Origin: an uncultured Flavobacteriaceae bacterium
Lineage (GTDB): Bacteria > Bacteroidota > Bacteroidia > Flavobacteriales > Flavobacteriaceae
Assembly (NCBI GenBank): GCA_947488435.1
Contig: CANKZG010000001.1
Coordinates: forward strand, 558,001-622,000
Length of the DNA: 64,000 nucleotides
Direction of reading: 5' to 3'
Positions 10,631-19,952 of the stretch are shown here, in pieces (the stretch's first letter is position 1; every line of letters begins with the position of its first letter). The position numbers were made by a program, and so were the translations under genes. A model generated the notes under the pieces. It did no database searches. It was not told the DNA's origin and saw only the letters and a list, made by a program, of their open reading frames with translations.

Positions 10631-10660
10631 AAAAAGCTCCGCAAATGCGGAGCTTTTTTT
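10631..10660 (+). terminator. Terminator of ompA
   Basis: AGCTCCGC-aaat-GCGGAGCT, an 8-bp perfect stem with A5 before and T7 after. Confidence 0.9.
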
Positions 10661-10670
10661 ATTTTTAACA

Positions 10671-13421
10671 ATGCAAAAGAGTTTTCTTGAAGAAGTCGTT
10701 GAACAATTATGGCAGAAAGATCCTGAAATAGCTCAACTTACTTTTGTTCTGCCCAGCAAAAGAGCTGGTATCTTTTTAAAGAATCATATTGCCAAAATAA
10801 CCCGCTCAACTACTTTTGCCCCACAAATATTTAGTATTGAGGAGTTTGTGTCAAAATTAGCAGGGCTTGCCTATGCTACTCCTACGCAACAGCTTTTTGA
10901 ACTTTATCAGGTTTACCTTCGCGAAACCAAAGGTGAAAAGGATGACTTTTACGTTTTCGCTAAATGGGGAACCACCTTACTGCAAGATTTTACCGAAATT
11001 GATCGCTACCTGATCGATCCTAAAGAAATATTTTCCTACCTATCAGCAATCAATGAAATAAATCATTGGTCTCTACAAAAGGAAAAAACAAAAATGATTC
11101 AAGATTATATTCATTTCTGGAACAATCTTGAAAACCTATATCACGCTTTCAATAAACGCTTAATGCAGCAGGGAATTGGACATCAGGGTTTAGTATATCG
11201 CAAGGCTTGCGAGCAACTTCCTTCCTTCATCAAAGAACATGAACAACACACTCATATCTTTATAGGTTTTAATGCGTTAAACACTGCTGAGACATTTATT
11301 ATCCATGAAATTCTTCAGCAGACAGCTGCGGAAATTTATTGGGATATCGATCCTTATTTCATAAAAGATCCCATCCATGACGCGGGTTATTTTATTCGCC
11401 AGCATCTAAAGAACTGGGATTACTATAAGACACAGCCTATTCCTGATTTAAAGGAAAATTACCGTAAACCTAAAAATATAAACGTAATAGGGGTTTCTAA
11501 AAATGTTGCTCAGGCCCAATATGTAGGGACTCTTCTTAAATCCCTTGAAACACATCCAGAAACAACCAGGCAAACAGCGGTAATATTAGGAGATGAAACT
11601 CTTCTTAATCCACTATTGAATGCTATCCCCGAAGATCTAAACGGTGTTAATATTACGATGGGTTATCCGTTAGCTAAAACCCCTTTGGCAAGTTTGTTTT
11701 TAGGTTTTTTTAAAATGACAATGTCCAAAAAAGAAGGTGCATGGTTTTATCAGGATGTTCAGGCCATGTTATCGCATCCCTATATTCGTGTCCTATTGAA
11801 GATAAGCGATAAAAATTATGCGCACCTTTTAAGTAGTACGATTACCGCTAAAAACTGGGTCTATATCAATCTTTCCAAGATACAAGCCGTTTTTAATGAT
11901 CATCCAAATTCTTTTGAAGTTCTCTTTTCTGAGTCTCTGGATACGCCCATTCAGGTTATTGAAAAGTGTCAGGAAATTATTGCAAAACTAAAACATATCT
12001 TTGAACAAGATGAAAATCGATTAGCACTATCCTATTTACTTAAATTTCATGAATTATTCAATCAGATTACCACACTCACGCGTGAGCATACGTTTATAGA
12101 TAATATCAAAACGCTTCAAAGTATCTACACAACCATATTGTCTTCGGAAACGCTTGATTTTATGGGCGAGCCTCTTAAGGGAATTCAAATAATGGGAATG
12201 CTCGAAAGTCGGAACTTAGATTTTGAAACCATTATTTTGACTGCCGTCAACGAAGGTATATTACCCTCAGGGAAATCCAATAATTCGTTTATCCCTTTTG
12301 AAGTAAAACACCGTTTTGGATTGCCTACTTATAAAGAAAAAGACGCCGTATATACCTATCATTTCTATCGTTTGCTACAACGTGCTAAAAACGTTTATAT
12401 CATTTACAATACGGAACCGGACGTACTCACAGGTGGAGAAAAGAGTAGGTTAATAACACAGCTCTTACTTGACGAAAATAGAGTCCCGCCTATTCAGCAA
12501 ATACTGGCTGCACCAAAAATACAATCCGCACATCCAGAAATTCAGAAAATTCCTAAGGATACACATCTTATAAATCTTATTCGACGTATCGCTGCCAAGG
12601 GTTTTTCTCCTTCATCATTATCCAATTATATTCGAAATCCAATTGTCTTCTATAAACAACATGTTTTAGGCATTCAAGATACCGAAGCTGTAGAAGAACA
12701 TATAGCAGCCAATACCTTTGGTACAATTGTGCATGATACCTTAGAAGAATTGTACACTCCATTACTTAATAAGTTCCTAACTCAAGAAAATTTAGAGGCT
12801 TTAAAACCCAAGATTAAAACCACGGCGCAAAAGCAATTTTTACGCACTTATGGTAATGCGGATATTTCTCATGGTAAAAACTTCATTGCTTTTCATGTAA
12901 TTGTGCGTTATATCGAAAATTTTATAACATTAGAAATTCGGGAGGTAGCGCAGCATCGAATTAAGCTTTTAGCGTTGGAGCAGTCACTACATTGTACGCT
13001 AGATATTCCAGAAATTAATTTTCCGATTGCGTTAAAAGGAAAACTTGATCGTGTTGACCAAAAAGATGGGGTTTTGCGTATTCTGGATTATAAAACAGGT
13101 CGTGTAAGTTCTCATCAGGTAAAAGTTTCGTCGTGGAATTTAATCGCAACAGATTATGGATACAACAAACCTTTCCAGTTGCTATGTTATGCTCTTATGT
13201 ATACGGCAACATATAAGTCTAAAGCTCTTGAAGCAGGTATTATTTCTTTCAAAAATCTAAAAGAAGGTGTCCTTCTATTCAAAGCTAAAGAAACCGAAGA
13301 AGGAAAGGTATTCACAACACAAATTACCAGTACTATTTTAGATCGATTTAAACAAGAGCTTAAAACACTGCTTATAGAAATATGTACTATGGAAACTCCT
13401 TTTTTAGAAAAGGAAATATAG
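10671..13421 (+). CDS. AddB-like PD-(D/E)XK nuclease of double-strand break repair
   Basis: A 916-residue partner-type protein of the Bacteroidota AddAB system. The N-terminus has an inactivated helicase fold (FVLPSKRAGIFLKNHI). The C-terminal nuclease has FGTIVHDTLEELY and the catalytic GKLDRVDQKDG...ILDYKTG near residues 790-815. It begins 11 bases after the ompA terminator and meets the SDR gene tail to tail. Pairing with the AddA-like protein at 4798 is inferred from family knowledge, since the genes are not adjacent. Confidence 0.8.
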   Translation: MQKSFLEEVVEQLWQKDPEIAQLTFVLPSKRAGIFLKNHIAKITRSTTFAPQIFSIEEFVSKLAGLAYATPTQQLFELYQVYLRETKGEKDDFYVFAKWGTTLLQDFTEIDRYLIDPKEIFSYLSAINEINHWSLQKEKTKMIQDYIHFWNNLENLYHAFNKRLMQQGIGHQGLVYRKACEQLPSFIKEHEQHTHIFIGFNALNTAETFIIHEILQQTAAEIYWDIDPYFIKDPIHDAGYFIRQHLKNWDYYKTQPIPDLKENYRKPKNINVIGVSKNVAQAQYVGTLLKSLETHPETTRQTAVILGDETLLNPLLNAIPEDLNGVNITMGYPLAKTPLASLFLGFFKMTMSKKEGAWFYQDVQAMLSHPYIRVLLKISDKNYAHLLSSTITAKNWVYINLSKIQAVFNDHPNSFEVLFSESLDTPIQVIEKCQEIIAKLKHIFEQDENRLALSYLLKFHELFNQITTLTREHTFIDNIKTLQSIYTTILSSETLDFMGEPLKGIQIMGMLESRNLDFETIILTAVNEGILPSGKSNNSFIPFEVKHRFGLPTYKEKDAVYTYHFYRLLQRAKNVYIIYNTEPDVLTGGEKSRLITQLLLDENRVPPIQQILAAPKIQSAHPEIQKIPKDTHLINLIRRIAAKGFSPSSLSNYIRNPIVFYKQHVLGIQDTEAVEEHIAANTFGTIVHDTLEELYTPLLNKFLTQENLEALKPKIKTTAQKQFLRTYGNADISHGKNFIAFHVIVRYIENFITLEIREVAQHRIKLLALEQSLHCTLDIPEINFPIALKGKLDRVDQKDGVLRILDYKTGRVSSHQVKVSSWNLIATDYGYNKPFQLLCYALMYTATYKSKALEAGIISFKNLKEGVLLFKAKETEEGKVFTTQITSTILDRFKQELKTLLIEICTMETPFLEKEI

Positions 13422-13423
13422 TT

Positions 13424-14134
13424 TTATTTTTTATCGGGTCTGCTCGGTCGAACTTCAATCTTGCTTGGCAGAGTTCTAGGATGCATTTTTAATAGATCGA
13501 TTACTAGTTTGCCAATATCTTCCGGTTGTATTTTCCACGCATCTTTTTCGGAAGGTTCATTTCCATTGAAATGACTTGCTACCGATCCGGGCATAATGGT
13601 AGAAACTTTGATGTCATATTTTCGTAAATCGAGCATTGCCGCCTGAGTAAAACCTACTACCCCAAACTTGGTGGCATTATATCCAGCTCCATTTGCAAAA
13701 AAATTAGCTCCTGCCAAACTTGCCAAAGTAATGTAGTATCCTTTAGACGTTTTTAAAGCTTCTACGCTCCCTTTTAAGGTATTAAAAACCCCTGTAAGGT
13801 TAGTATCTATCATCTGCTGCCATTGTGCAACAGACATTTCATCAATTGGAGCAAAATGCCCAACTCCAGCATTAGCAAGAACCGCATCTAGTTGACCCCA
13901 AGTATCCATAATCGTTTTAACAGCTTCTTCCTCATCTTTAAGCTTTGAAACATCGGAAACCAATCCTATTACTCGATCTTCAGTCCCTAATCGTTCCGCA
14001 GCCTCTTTTACCGTTTTAGCAGTGCGACCACTTATTGCCACACGCATGCCAACGGTCAATAGCATCTCGGCAATACCATATCCTATTCCTTTAGACCCTC
14101 CCGTAATATAGACTACTTTATCCCTTAAGTTCAT
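13424..14134 (-). CDS. Short-chain dehydrogenase/reductase
   Basis: A 236-residue NAD(P)-dependent classical SDR. TGGSKGIGYGIAEML binds the cofactor, NAG appears in VLANAGVG, Ser lies in TLASLAG, and Y-x3-K is GYNATKFG. It resembles 3-oxoacyl-ACP reductase-like proteins; the substrate is unknown. It ends 2 bases from the convergent AddB-like gene. A TAATTTAG -7 like box lies about 17 bases upstream of the start on the minus strand. Confidence 0.88.
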   Translation of the reverse strand: MNLRDKVVYITGGSKGIGYGIAEMLLTVGMRVAISGRTAKTVKEAAERLGTEDRVIGLVSDVSKLKDEEEAVKTIMDTWGQLDAVLANAGVGHFAPIDEMSVAQWQQMIDTNLTGVFNTLKGSVEALKTSKGYYITLASLAGANFFANGAGYNATKFGVVGFTQAAMLDLRKYDIKVSTIMPGSVASHFNGNEPSEKDAWKIQPEDIGKLVIDLLKMHPRTLPSKIEVRPSRPDKK

Positions 14135-14243
14135 ATTTTTCTTTTGGCTAAATTATGAAATCATTGCGGTTTATTTCAATTATAAGGGATGGTTTACACC
14201 ATTAGTTAACACCTTTATCTTTAAAAACAACCTATTATGCTTT

Positions 14244-14272
14244 AAAAAAACCCGCATTTAGATGCGGGTTAA
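14244..14272 (-). terminator. Terminator of the sigma/63-residue/MscS operon
   Basis: The minus strand carries AACCCGCAT-ctaa-ATGCGGGTT followed by T7, about 85 bases past the MscS stop. Confidence 0.8.
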
Positions 14273-14356
14273 CTTTTGATCGTAAGGTATTGCGTTTACT
14301 TAACGAACATGAGCAATTACTAATAATATTAGGGTGATGTAATTCTAACTAAAAAA

Positions 14357-15178
14357 TTAGGCTTCTACCTTAACTCTATTTTTTACAATTTCTTTAATGG
14401 GAACTACCAATCTTCCTTCTTTAGTTTTGATGTTTACGAAAATAGAGTCTATCCCTTCTATAGTCCCTTCTATATTCTTTGTTTTTATTTTATCTCCAAT
14501 TGCATAGTTTTTACGTGCATAAAAAGTATATAGCAAGGTCCCAACAATTTCTCTTGAGCCTAAACCAAAGCCTATTGCGAAAGCTAATAGAAATGCCCCT
14601 AAAATAAGTGTGAAATTACTGGTAATGATTTCTGTGTCAATTCCAGCCTGATTCAAGGCTGTTATCAAAACAAAAATTATAATGATATAATAAACGATAT
14701 TACTAATTATTTTAGATCCTCCGATGCCCATCGAATTAAAAACACTTACAAGTGCATTTTTAATCAATTTTGCCGCAAACATTCCTATCATAAAAATAAC
14801 CACTGCACTTAGCAAGACAGGCAGGTATCGTAAAAGATTTGCGATTTCCTCAGAAATGACAGTCAAACCTGCTACATCTGCAGCAACAATAATAAACATT
14901 AACCATAGAAAGCCTTTCACAAAACCAAGTATGATTTTTGTAATACTAATCTTGATTTTACTTTCTTCCCCAAAAAGTTTTGCATTATTAATTTTTTCGG
15001 AAAACTTTTCAACTTGAGCTACTTTTAGCACTCGTTTAAGAACCATTGTTGTAATCTTTATGATGATCCATCCAACTATTAAAACAACAAGAGCTCCAAT
15101 AATTCCCGGTAACGCTCCCACAATGTCTTGAATAATTGATCGCAGCGATTCTGATGTTAAGGTTCCAATTTTTTCCAT
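14357..15178 (-). CDS. Small-conductance mechanosensitive channel family protein
   Basis: A 273-residue inner-membrane protein of the MscS superfamily. Helices are seen at about residues 20-50, 95-135 and 155-205, followed by the beta domain GDKIKTKNIEGTIEGIDSIF. It would open under osmotic down-shift. It is the last gene of an operon with an ECF sigma factor and a 63-residue protein, 21 bases downstream of the latter. This context suggests envelope-stress control of the channel. Confidence 0.85.
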   Translation of the reverse strand: MEKIGTLTSESLRSIIQDIVGALPGIIGALVVLIVGWIIIKITTMVLKRVLKVAQVEKFSEKINNAKLFGEESKIKISITKIILGFVKGFLWLMFIIVAADVAGLTVISEEIANLLRYLPVLLSAVVIFMIGMFAAKLIKNALVSVFNSMGIGGSKIISNIVYYIIIIFVLITALNQAGIDTEIITSNFTLILGAFLLAFAIGFGLGSREIVGTLLYTFYARKNYAIGDKIKTKNIEGTIEGIDSIFVNIKTKEGRLVVPIKEIVKNRVKVEA

Positions 15179-15199
15179 GCTAGTGTATTTAAATGTTAT

Positions 15200-15391
15200 T
15201 TATTTTATTCTGGGATTGGTTTTAAATAATCCCGTTAATGCAGACTTATAGTTACTACTGAACAAAGAGACTATGTCCAGTATTAATTTTGCCATCGCAA
15301 CATCGTTCATGACTTTCTTTTTCATATAAGGAGGAACATCCTTTAATGACTGGTCCAATTCCTTAAAAGGGTTTCTTTCTTTTTTCGCCAT
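15200..15391 (-). CDS. Conserved-looking 63-residue protein coupled to ECF sigma
   Basis: I do not recognise this family. Its ATG overlaps the sigma-factor stop by one base (TAATG), a sign of translational coupling. It starts with a charged stretch MAKKERNPFKELDQSLKDVPPYMKKK, followed by an amphipathic or hydrophobic helix MAKLILDIVSLFSSNY. It has no signal peptide. Position between a sigma factor and a channel makes a regulator or accessory of either partner possible, but it is too short for a classical FecR-type anti-sigma factor. Confidence 0.75.
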   Translation of the reverse strand: MAKKERNPFKELDQSLKDVPPYMKKKVMNDVAMAKLILDIVSLFSSNYKSALTGLFKTNPRIK

Positions 15392-16020
15392 TACGGTAGC
15401 ATATTATAAGTTTCAACAATTCGTGATTTTGCTCTTTTAAGTCTCATTTTTACAGCGCTCTCTCCTATTTCCATCAATTCACAGAGCTCTTTAATTGAAA
15501 CATCATCTTGGTATTTTAATAATAGTATTGTTTTGTCGTTGGGGTCTACTATATTCAGTGCTTTTTTTAATTTATCCGATCGCATTTCCAATAAGCTGTG
15601 ATCATCTAATTCCATGGTAAGCTTATGTTCCATGTTATCTATTTGATGCGAATTATCGCGCATCCGACGTTCTTTATTTCTGTTTACATAGTTCACACAA
15701 AAATTATAGGTCATGGCATATAACCAACTAGAAAATTTAGATTTTTCCTTAAAGCTAGCTAGTTTAATAAATACCATTAAAAAAACATCTTGAGTTAAAT
15801 CTTCAGCTTCATCATCAGATCTAGCAAACCCCAAACACTTATTATAAACCTTTTGGGCATAGCGATCATACAATGATCCATATAACATTGCATTGTTGTC
15901 TTTTACTATCCTTCTTACCAACTCTTCATCAGAAAACGCGCTATAGGCATCTTCTTTTTTCCAATCTTTCTGAGATTGTCCCTTAAGAAATACGAAAAAT
16001 AGTCGTTTTAAAAAGTTCAC
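15391..16020 (-). CDS. ECF-type RNA polymerase sigma factor
   Basis: A 209-residue group 4 sigma factor. Region 2 reads LYDRYAQKVYNKCLGFARSD followed by DEAEDLTQDVFLMVF and SKFSSWLYAMTYNFCVNYVNR. Region 4 has an HTH around SIKELCELMEIGESAVKMRLKRA. It heads an operon with the 63-residue protein and MscS. No obvious anti-sigma factor with an N-terminal zinc or transmembrane segment is present. Confidence 0.92.
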   Translation of the reverse strand: MNFLKRLFFVFLKGQSQKDWKKEDAYSAFSDEELVRRIVKDNNAMLYGSLYDRYAQKVYNKCLGFARSDDEAEDLTQDVFLMVFIKLASFKEKSKFSSWLYAMTYNFCVNYVNRNKERRMRDNSHQIDNMEHKLTMELDDHSLLEMRSDKLKKALNIVDPNDKTILLLKYQDDVSIKELCELMEIGESAVKMRLKRAKSRIVETYNMLP

Positions 16021-16110
16021 ATTAATAGTATTACAATTAAATGATTATGAATACAATCGGAAAATACAAAAAAAGTGTTTTTTTCTTATGGATGTTAAAA
16101 CATTTAAAAA

Positions 16111-16140
16111 ATAAAAAAAAGGCCCTGATTGTCAGGGCCT
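16111..16140 (-). terminator. Strong minus-strand terminator without an adjacent large gene
   Basis: AGGCCCTGA-caa-TCAGGGCCT with T8 on the minus strand. The only candidates upstream on that strand are the 37-residue ORF at 16345 and a possible small RNA. Confidence 0.8.
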
Positions 16141-16344
16141 TCCAACCTACCAACCCAATGAAATCAAGATTGCTCCCGAATCATTATTTTATGTTTTGTT
16201 GTCTTAATAAAGCACAATAATTGGGGGACATTGAAGCTTATTTTTTTTAATTAATCCAACAACATGATGATAGGTTACGGACAAGGTTAGTGTTGCATAG
16301 TTTTGCCCGATATTATTCAATTTTTCGCTAATCACTTTACATCA

Positions 16345-16458
16345 TCAATCTCCTTTTCTATTGTTTTTTAATAATAACCGTACAATGAGATATAAAGCAA
16401 TAAAAAAGGTGACAATACTTACAAAAAATAGTACTCGAACCAAAAATGCAATCTCCAT
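16345..16458 (-). CDS. Small single-pass membrane peptide, 37 residues
   Basis: ATG to TGA encodes MEIAFLVRVLFFVSIVTFF... with a single hydrophobic helix (about residues 4-28) and a basic tail LLLKNNRKGD. A strong terminator lies some 205 bases further on the same strand. The pattern resembles another 37-residue membrane peptide at 33879. No family is recognised. The hydrophobic pattern and terminator support it; coding status is unproven. Confidence 0.45.
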   Translation of the reverse strand: MEIAFLVRVLFFVSIVTFFIALYLIVRLLLKNNRKGD

Positions 16459-16638
16459 TGAATGGTAAATCTTTAAATGACAATTCTGTTTTATACTTCT
16501 TTAGACACTGGTTTTTTAGAGAAGTCACTTTTTATCGTAATTTTTTTTCCATCCCCCTTTTAGTTGGCTGCATCTATACGAAGAAAAAAGTGCTATTTAT
16601 GACGTGTTTTTTGTAGTCTTTTTCGCTGCATTATCCAG

Positions 16639-16646
16639 CATCTTTG
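16639..16646 (+). promoter_or_regulatory. Putative -7 box of the NTF2-like gene
   Basis: CATCTTTG, one mismatch from TAnnTTTG, 20 bases before the ATG at 16667. Confidence 0.35.
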
Positions 16647-16666
16647 TACCATCAAAAACAAACATA

Positions 16667-17047
16667 ATGTTTAACATATTTAAAAATAAAAAGATGAATA
16701 TTAAAGATCAAGCCACAAAAATGGACGCAATAGTAACTCAAGGAGCTATTGTAGATGCCGTAAAACAATTTTTCGCTGAAGATGCCAATACTTCCGATTA
16801 TGGAGATGGTGGAACTACTGGAAAAGCAGAAATGATTGCAAAAATGGAAGGCTTTGCCGGAGCTATTGCTAAGGTAAACGGAATTACACACCACCATACT
16901 ATTGTAGATGGTAATGTGTCTGCTTCAGAATTTACATTTGATTTCGATATGGCGGATGGTAGTAAAATCTACTGGCACGAAATTATCCGTCGTGTATGGA
17001 ATGATAACGGACAGGTAATCCAAGAAGAATATTTTAACGCAGCATAA
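16667..17047 (+). CDS. SnoaL/NTF2-like protein
   Basis: A 126-residue small cone-shaped fold protein. AIVDAVKQFFAEDANTSDYGDGG, HHHTIVDGNVSASEFTFDFDMADGS and YWHEIIRRVWND follow the NTF2-like helix-then-sheet order. No enzyme activity can be assigned. The frame is open from 16604, but a -7 box at 16639 favours ATG 16667; ATG 16694 (MNIKDQ) is also possible. It is 39 bases upstream of the YHS gene, probably in one operon. Confidence 0.75.
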   Translation: MFNIFKNKKMNIKDQATKMDAIVTQGAIVDAVKQFFAEDANTSDYGDGGTTGKAEMIAKMEGFAGAIAKVNGITHHHTIVDGNVSASEFTFDFDMADGSKIYWHEIIRRVWNDNGQVIQEEYFNAA

Positions 17048-17086
17048 TAATTATCATTAATACACAAATAAATATCTAGTAAAATC

Positions 17087-17560
17087 ATGAAAAATTTAAT
17101 AAAAACCACAGTATTAACCCTTGCATTAATTGTAAGCGGTGTAACATTTGCTCAAGATAGAATGGCAAATAATGTAGACAACAGTACCATTCATTTACAA
17201 GGCTATAGCCCGGTATCGTATTTGGATTTAGGGATTGCACAAAAAGGATTGAAAGAGTTCAAATCCGTACATGAAAAAATCACTTACTACTTTACCTCTG
17301 CAGAGCAAAAAGCAAAGTTTGATAAGAACCCGAATAAGTACAAGCCACAATACGGAGGATTCTGTGCTTTCGGAACCTATGCAGGTGCAAAATTCAGACC
17401 AGATCCTAACAAGTTTATCGTAAAAGACGGGAAGTATTTCTTATTCCTATACGATCTAAACTTAGATGCACAACAGTTATGGTTAAATGAAAAAGACCAT
17501 GACAAACTTGTTGCCGGAGCTGATAAGAACTGGAAAAAATTAAGCAAAACATTTAACTAA
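17087..17560 (+). CDS. Exported YHS-domain protein
   Basis: A 157-residue protein with a signal peptide (MKNLIKTTVLTLALIVSGVTFAQ) and a YHS domain: GYSPVSYLDLG, YYFTSAEQKAKFDKNPNKYKPQYGG and FCAFGTYAG. YHS domains are often found with metal handling; this one retains one Cys in GGFCAFG. Likely periplasmic and co-transcribed with the NTF2-like gene. Followed by a terminator. Confidence 0.85.
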   Translation: MKNLIKTTVLTLALIVSGVTFAQDRMANNVDNSTIHLQGYSPVSYLDLGIAQKGLKEFKSVHEKITYYFTSAEQKAKFDKNPNKYKPQYGGFCAFGTYAGAKFRPDPNKFIVKDGKYFLFLYDLNLDAQQLWLNEKDHDKLVAGADKNWKKLSKTFN

Positions 17561-17602
17561 AGCGATCCTATCCTTTAGTAGAACGAAGTTTTTTATGTTT
17601 CG

Positions 17603-17640
17603 AGAACATCCTGCCTGAACTTGTTTCAGCAGGGTGTTTT
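17603..17640 (+). terminator. Terminator after the YHS gene
   Basis: A long imperfect hairpin AACATCCTGCCTGAA / TTCAGCAGGGTGTT ending in TTTTCT. Confidence 0.65.
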
Positions 17641-17734
17641 CTACTTTACTACGATATATAGATGAATTGGCAATTATGTTCCAAGTCATTGATGTTATAA
17701 AAATCTTTAAAATTCGAAATAAAAAAATGCTATT

Positions 17735-19024
17735 GTGAACTTAAATATCCCAAATATTGATTTGCCAAGAATAGTAATTATAGGATGCGGATTTGCAGGG
17801 CTCAAATTTGTACGAACCATTAGCAGTAAGGATTATCAGGTGGTGCTTTTAGATCAAAATAACTATCATACATTCCAACCGCTTATGTATCAGGTAGCTA
17901 GTGGGGGGTTAGAACCAGATTCTATAGTTTACCCAATACGAAAAGTTTTTAAAGGAAAGGAGCATTTTCATTTTAGAATGACAACGGTTAGTGCTGTAAA
18001 TGCAGAACTGAAAGAGCTTACTACCGATATCGGAATACTCAAATACGATTTCTTGGTTATTGCTACTGGAGCTACCACGAATTTTTTTGGAATAAAAAAC
18101 ATTCAGAAATACGGGTATACCATGAAAAGTCTTCGTGAGTCTCTGGATTTACGAAGTTTGATTCTACAGAACTTTGAAAAAGCGCTCAATATATCAGATA
18201 TTAAGCAACGCGAGCAATATATGAGTTTTGTTATTGTTGGCGGGGGAGCTACCGGTATTGAATTGGCCGGAGCCTTAGCAGAACTTAAAAAGAACGTGCT
18301 TCCCAACGATTATCCAGATCTTGATATTAGACAAATGCAAATTCATGTCATTGAAGCATCTACTCGAATTTTGTCAGGAATGAGTGAGAATGCATCGCGT
18401 AAATCGCATCGTTTTTTAAAAAGTCTTGGAATCAATGTTTGGTTGAATACCGTTGTTCTAGATTATGATGGTGAAAATGTAATAACCAATACAAACAACT
18501 TTAGTACAAGAACATTAATATGGTCGGCTGGAGTAATGGGCGCACCAATTGGTAGTATGGAAAACAGCGTAAACAAGAGTAACCGTATACTAACGGATGA
18601 ATACAATAAGGTTCTTGGGCATGATACTATTTTCGCCATAGGTGATGTTGCCTCTGTTTCATCCGAATTAAATGGTAAAGGACATTTAATGTTAGCATCT
18701 GTTGCTGCCCAGCAGGGAGACCATCTAGCCAAAAACTTTAATGCTTATATAAAGGGTAAAGAAATGATTCCTTTTAAATATAAAGATCGGGGGACCATGG
18801 CAACTATTGGAAGAAACAGAGCCGTAGTAGATCTTCCTTATTTAAAATTTTCAGGAGGTATTGCATGGTTTGTCTGGATGTTTTTGCATTTAATGTTACT
18901 CGTTGATTTTAGAAATAGGCTTATTGTATTTGTTAATTGGGCATGGAGTTACTTTAATTACGATAAGGGTCTTCGCTTAATTGTTCGAAAAATACACCCC
19001 ACCCAAGATACTGTTTTACCATAA
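17735..19024 (+). CDS. ndh: Type II NADH:quinone oxidoreductase (NDH-2)
   Basis: A 429-residue non-pumping NADH dehydrogenase, a membrane-attached flavoprotein. FAD site IVIIGCGFAGLKF near residue 13, NAD site FVIVGGGATGIELAGAL, FAD-contact DTIFAIGDVA, and a C-terminal amphipathic membrane anchor (WFVWMFLHLMLLVDFRNRL). Start GTG at 17735: the nearby ATG at 17727 runs into a stop, and the N-terminus leads directly into the FAD motif. Confidence 0.9.
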   Translation: MNLNIPNIDLPRIVIIGCGFAGLKFVRTISSKDYQVVLLDQNNYHTFQPLMYQVASGGLEPDSIVYPIRKVFKGKEHFHFRMTTVSAVNAELKELTTDIGILKYDFLVIATGATTNFFGIKNIQKYGYTMKSLRESLDLRSLILQNFEKALNISDIKQREQYMSFVIVGGGATGIELAGALAELKKNVLPNDYPDLDIRQMQIHVIEASTRILSGMSENASRKSHRFLKSLGINVWLNTVVLDYDGENVITNTNNFSTRTLIWSAGVMGAPIGSMENSVNKSNRILTDEYNKVLGHDTIFAIGDVASVSSELNGKGHLMLASVAAQQGDHLAKNFNAYIKGKEMIPFKYKDRGTMATIGRNRAVVDLPYLKFSGGIAWFVWMFLHLMLLVDFRNRLIVFVNWAWSYFNYDKGLRLIVRKIHPTQDTVLP

Positions 19025-19076
19025 ATAATAACCGTGTTTATTGCCGTATTAAAGGCTTTTAATAGCACCTTTTAAA

Positions 19077-19412
19077 ATGAAAAATCCTAAAAAAGTAAAA
19101 TCAATGGATTGGGTTTCAGGAAAAGTAAAAGGCTTTCAAGGAAAATCCCTAATTGAAATGGAAAATGGAAGTTTGAAAATGATAAAAGTAGCTCCTTTTG
19201 CAACCTATCCCGATCATCTTCATCCTAATAAAACTGAATATGCTTTTGTTCTCAAGGGGAAACTTAAAATAACAATTGATAATGAAGTTTATAATGGTCA
19301 AAAGGATGATTTTTTCATCTTTCCAAATGCTATAAAGCATCGTATCGAAAATCCATTTGATGAAGAATGCTTGTTGCTTATTGGCGCAATTAAAATGAGT
19401 AATTTTATATAG
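19077..19412 (+). CDS. Cupin-domain protein
   Basis: A 111-residue single cupin barrel. Motif 1 is PDHLHPNKTEYAFVLKGKL and motif 2 DFFIFPNAIKHRIENP, with His and Glu positions for a metal. The ligand or reaction is unknown. It lies 53 bases after ndh at the left edge of the putative island. Confidence 0.8.
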   Translation: MKNPKKVKSMDWVSGKVKGFQGKSLIEMENGSLKMIKVAPFATYPDHLHPNKTEYAFVLKGKLKITIDNEVYNGQKDDFFIFPNAIKHRIENPFDEECLLLIGAIKMSNFI

Positions 19413-19952
19413 ACAGCATCCATAATTATTATGATTATGACCCTAATAAAGTAACAAGTTAAACAATAAAATATCTTAACTCGATATTTTATCACAGTGT
19501 AAATAAAGGTTAGCATTCCATATAAAAAATGCTGTCTTAAAAAACACTGTTTTTATTATCCCCTCAGCATGTAGGATATCAGTGAACCTGTTATCGTTTT
19601 GCTAGGCTAAAGTTTTAATCGAAATAGAATAAAGGGAATTTAAACCGCTATATTCGATTAATATCCGTTTCTTTGCTAAATAGACTACCACGAAAATTAA
19701 GCCAGTCTTGAAATAAAAAGAGAACCCCTCCATCGTCAATTTCCAATTATCACTGGGGCTCTATTCTAAGCTGTTTTTTGAAAGTTTCTACCTAATCTGC
19801 CAAATACAGTAAAGGCTTACGTTGTTACTGCTTTTGTATTACCCCATTGGTCAAATCAATAGGCGAGATTGAAATTGGGCAAAGGAACAATTCCAAAGGC
19901 AATGGAACCGTAATTTATATCTGAAGCTTGTTAGGATTAAACACCAAATACT
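19413..19952. other. 540-base intergenic region at the left edge of the island
   Basis: No convincing gene. AGACAGCAT (19411-19419) and ATGCTGTCT (19529-19537) form a 9-base inverted repeat 109 bases apart, starting at the cupin stop codon. A minus-strand 43-codon ORF (19602-19733) with a hydrophobic middle exists but has no support. No integrase or transposase remnant was recognised. Confidence 0.4.

Larger units (their letters stand above)
16021..16603. other. Intergenic region with a minus-strand small gene
   Basis: 583 bases with no long gene. On the minus strand it holds a 37-residue membrane peptide (16345-16458), then about 200 untranslated bases rich in GGTTGG direct repeats near 16141-16160, then a strong terminator at 16111-16140. 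A weak -7 like box TAACCTTG (minus strand, 16282-16289) could start a separate ~165-nt RNA. Confidence 0.5.
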
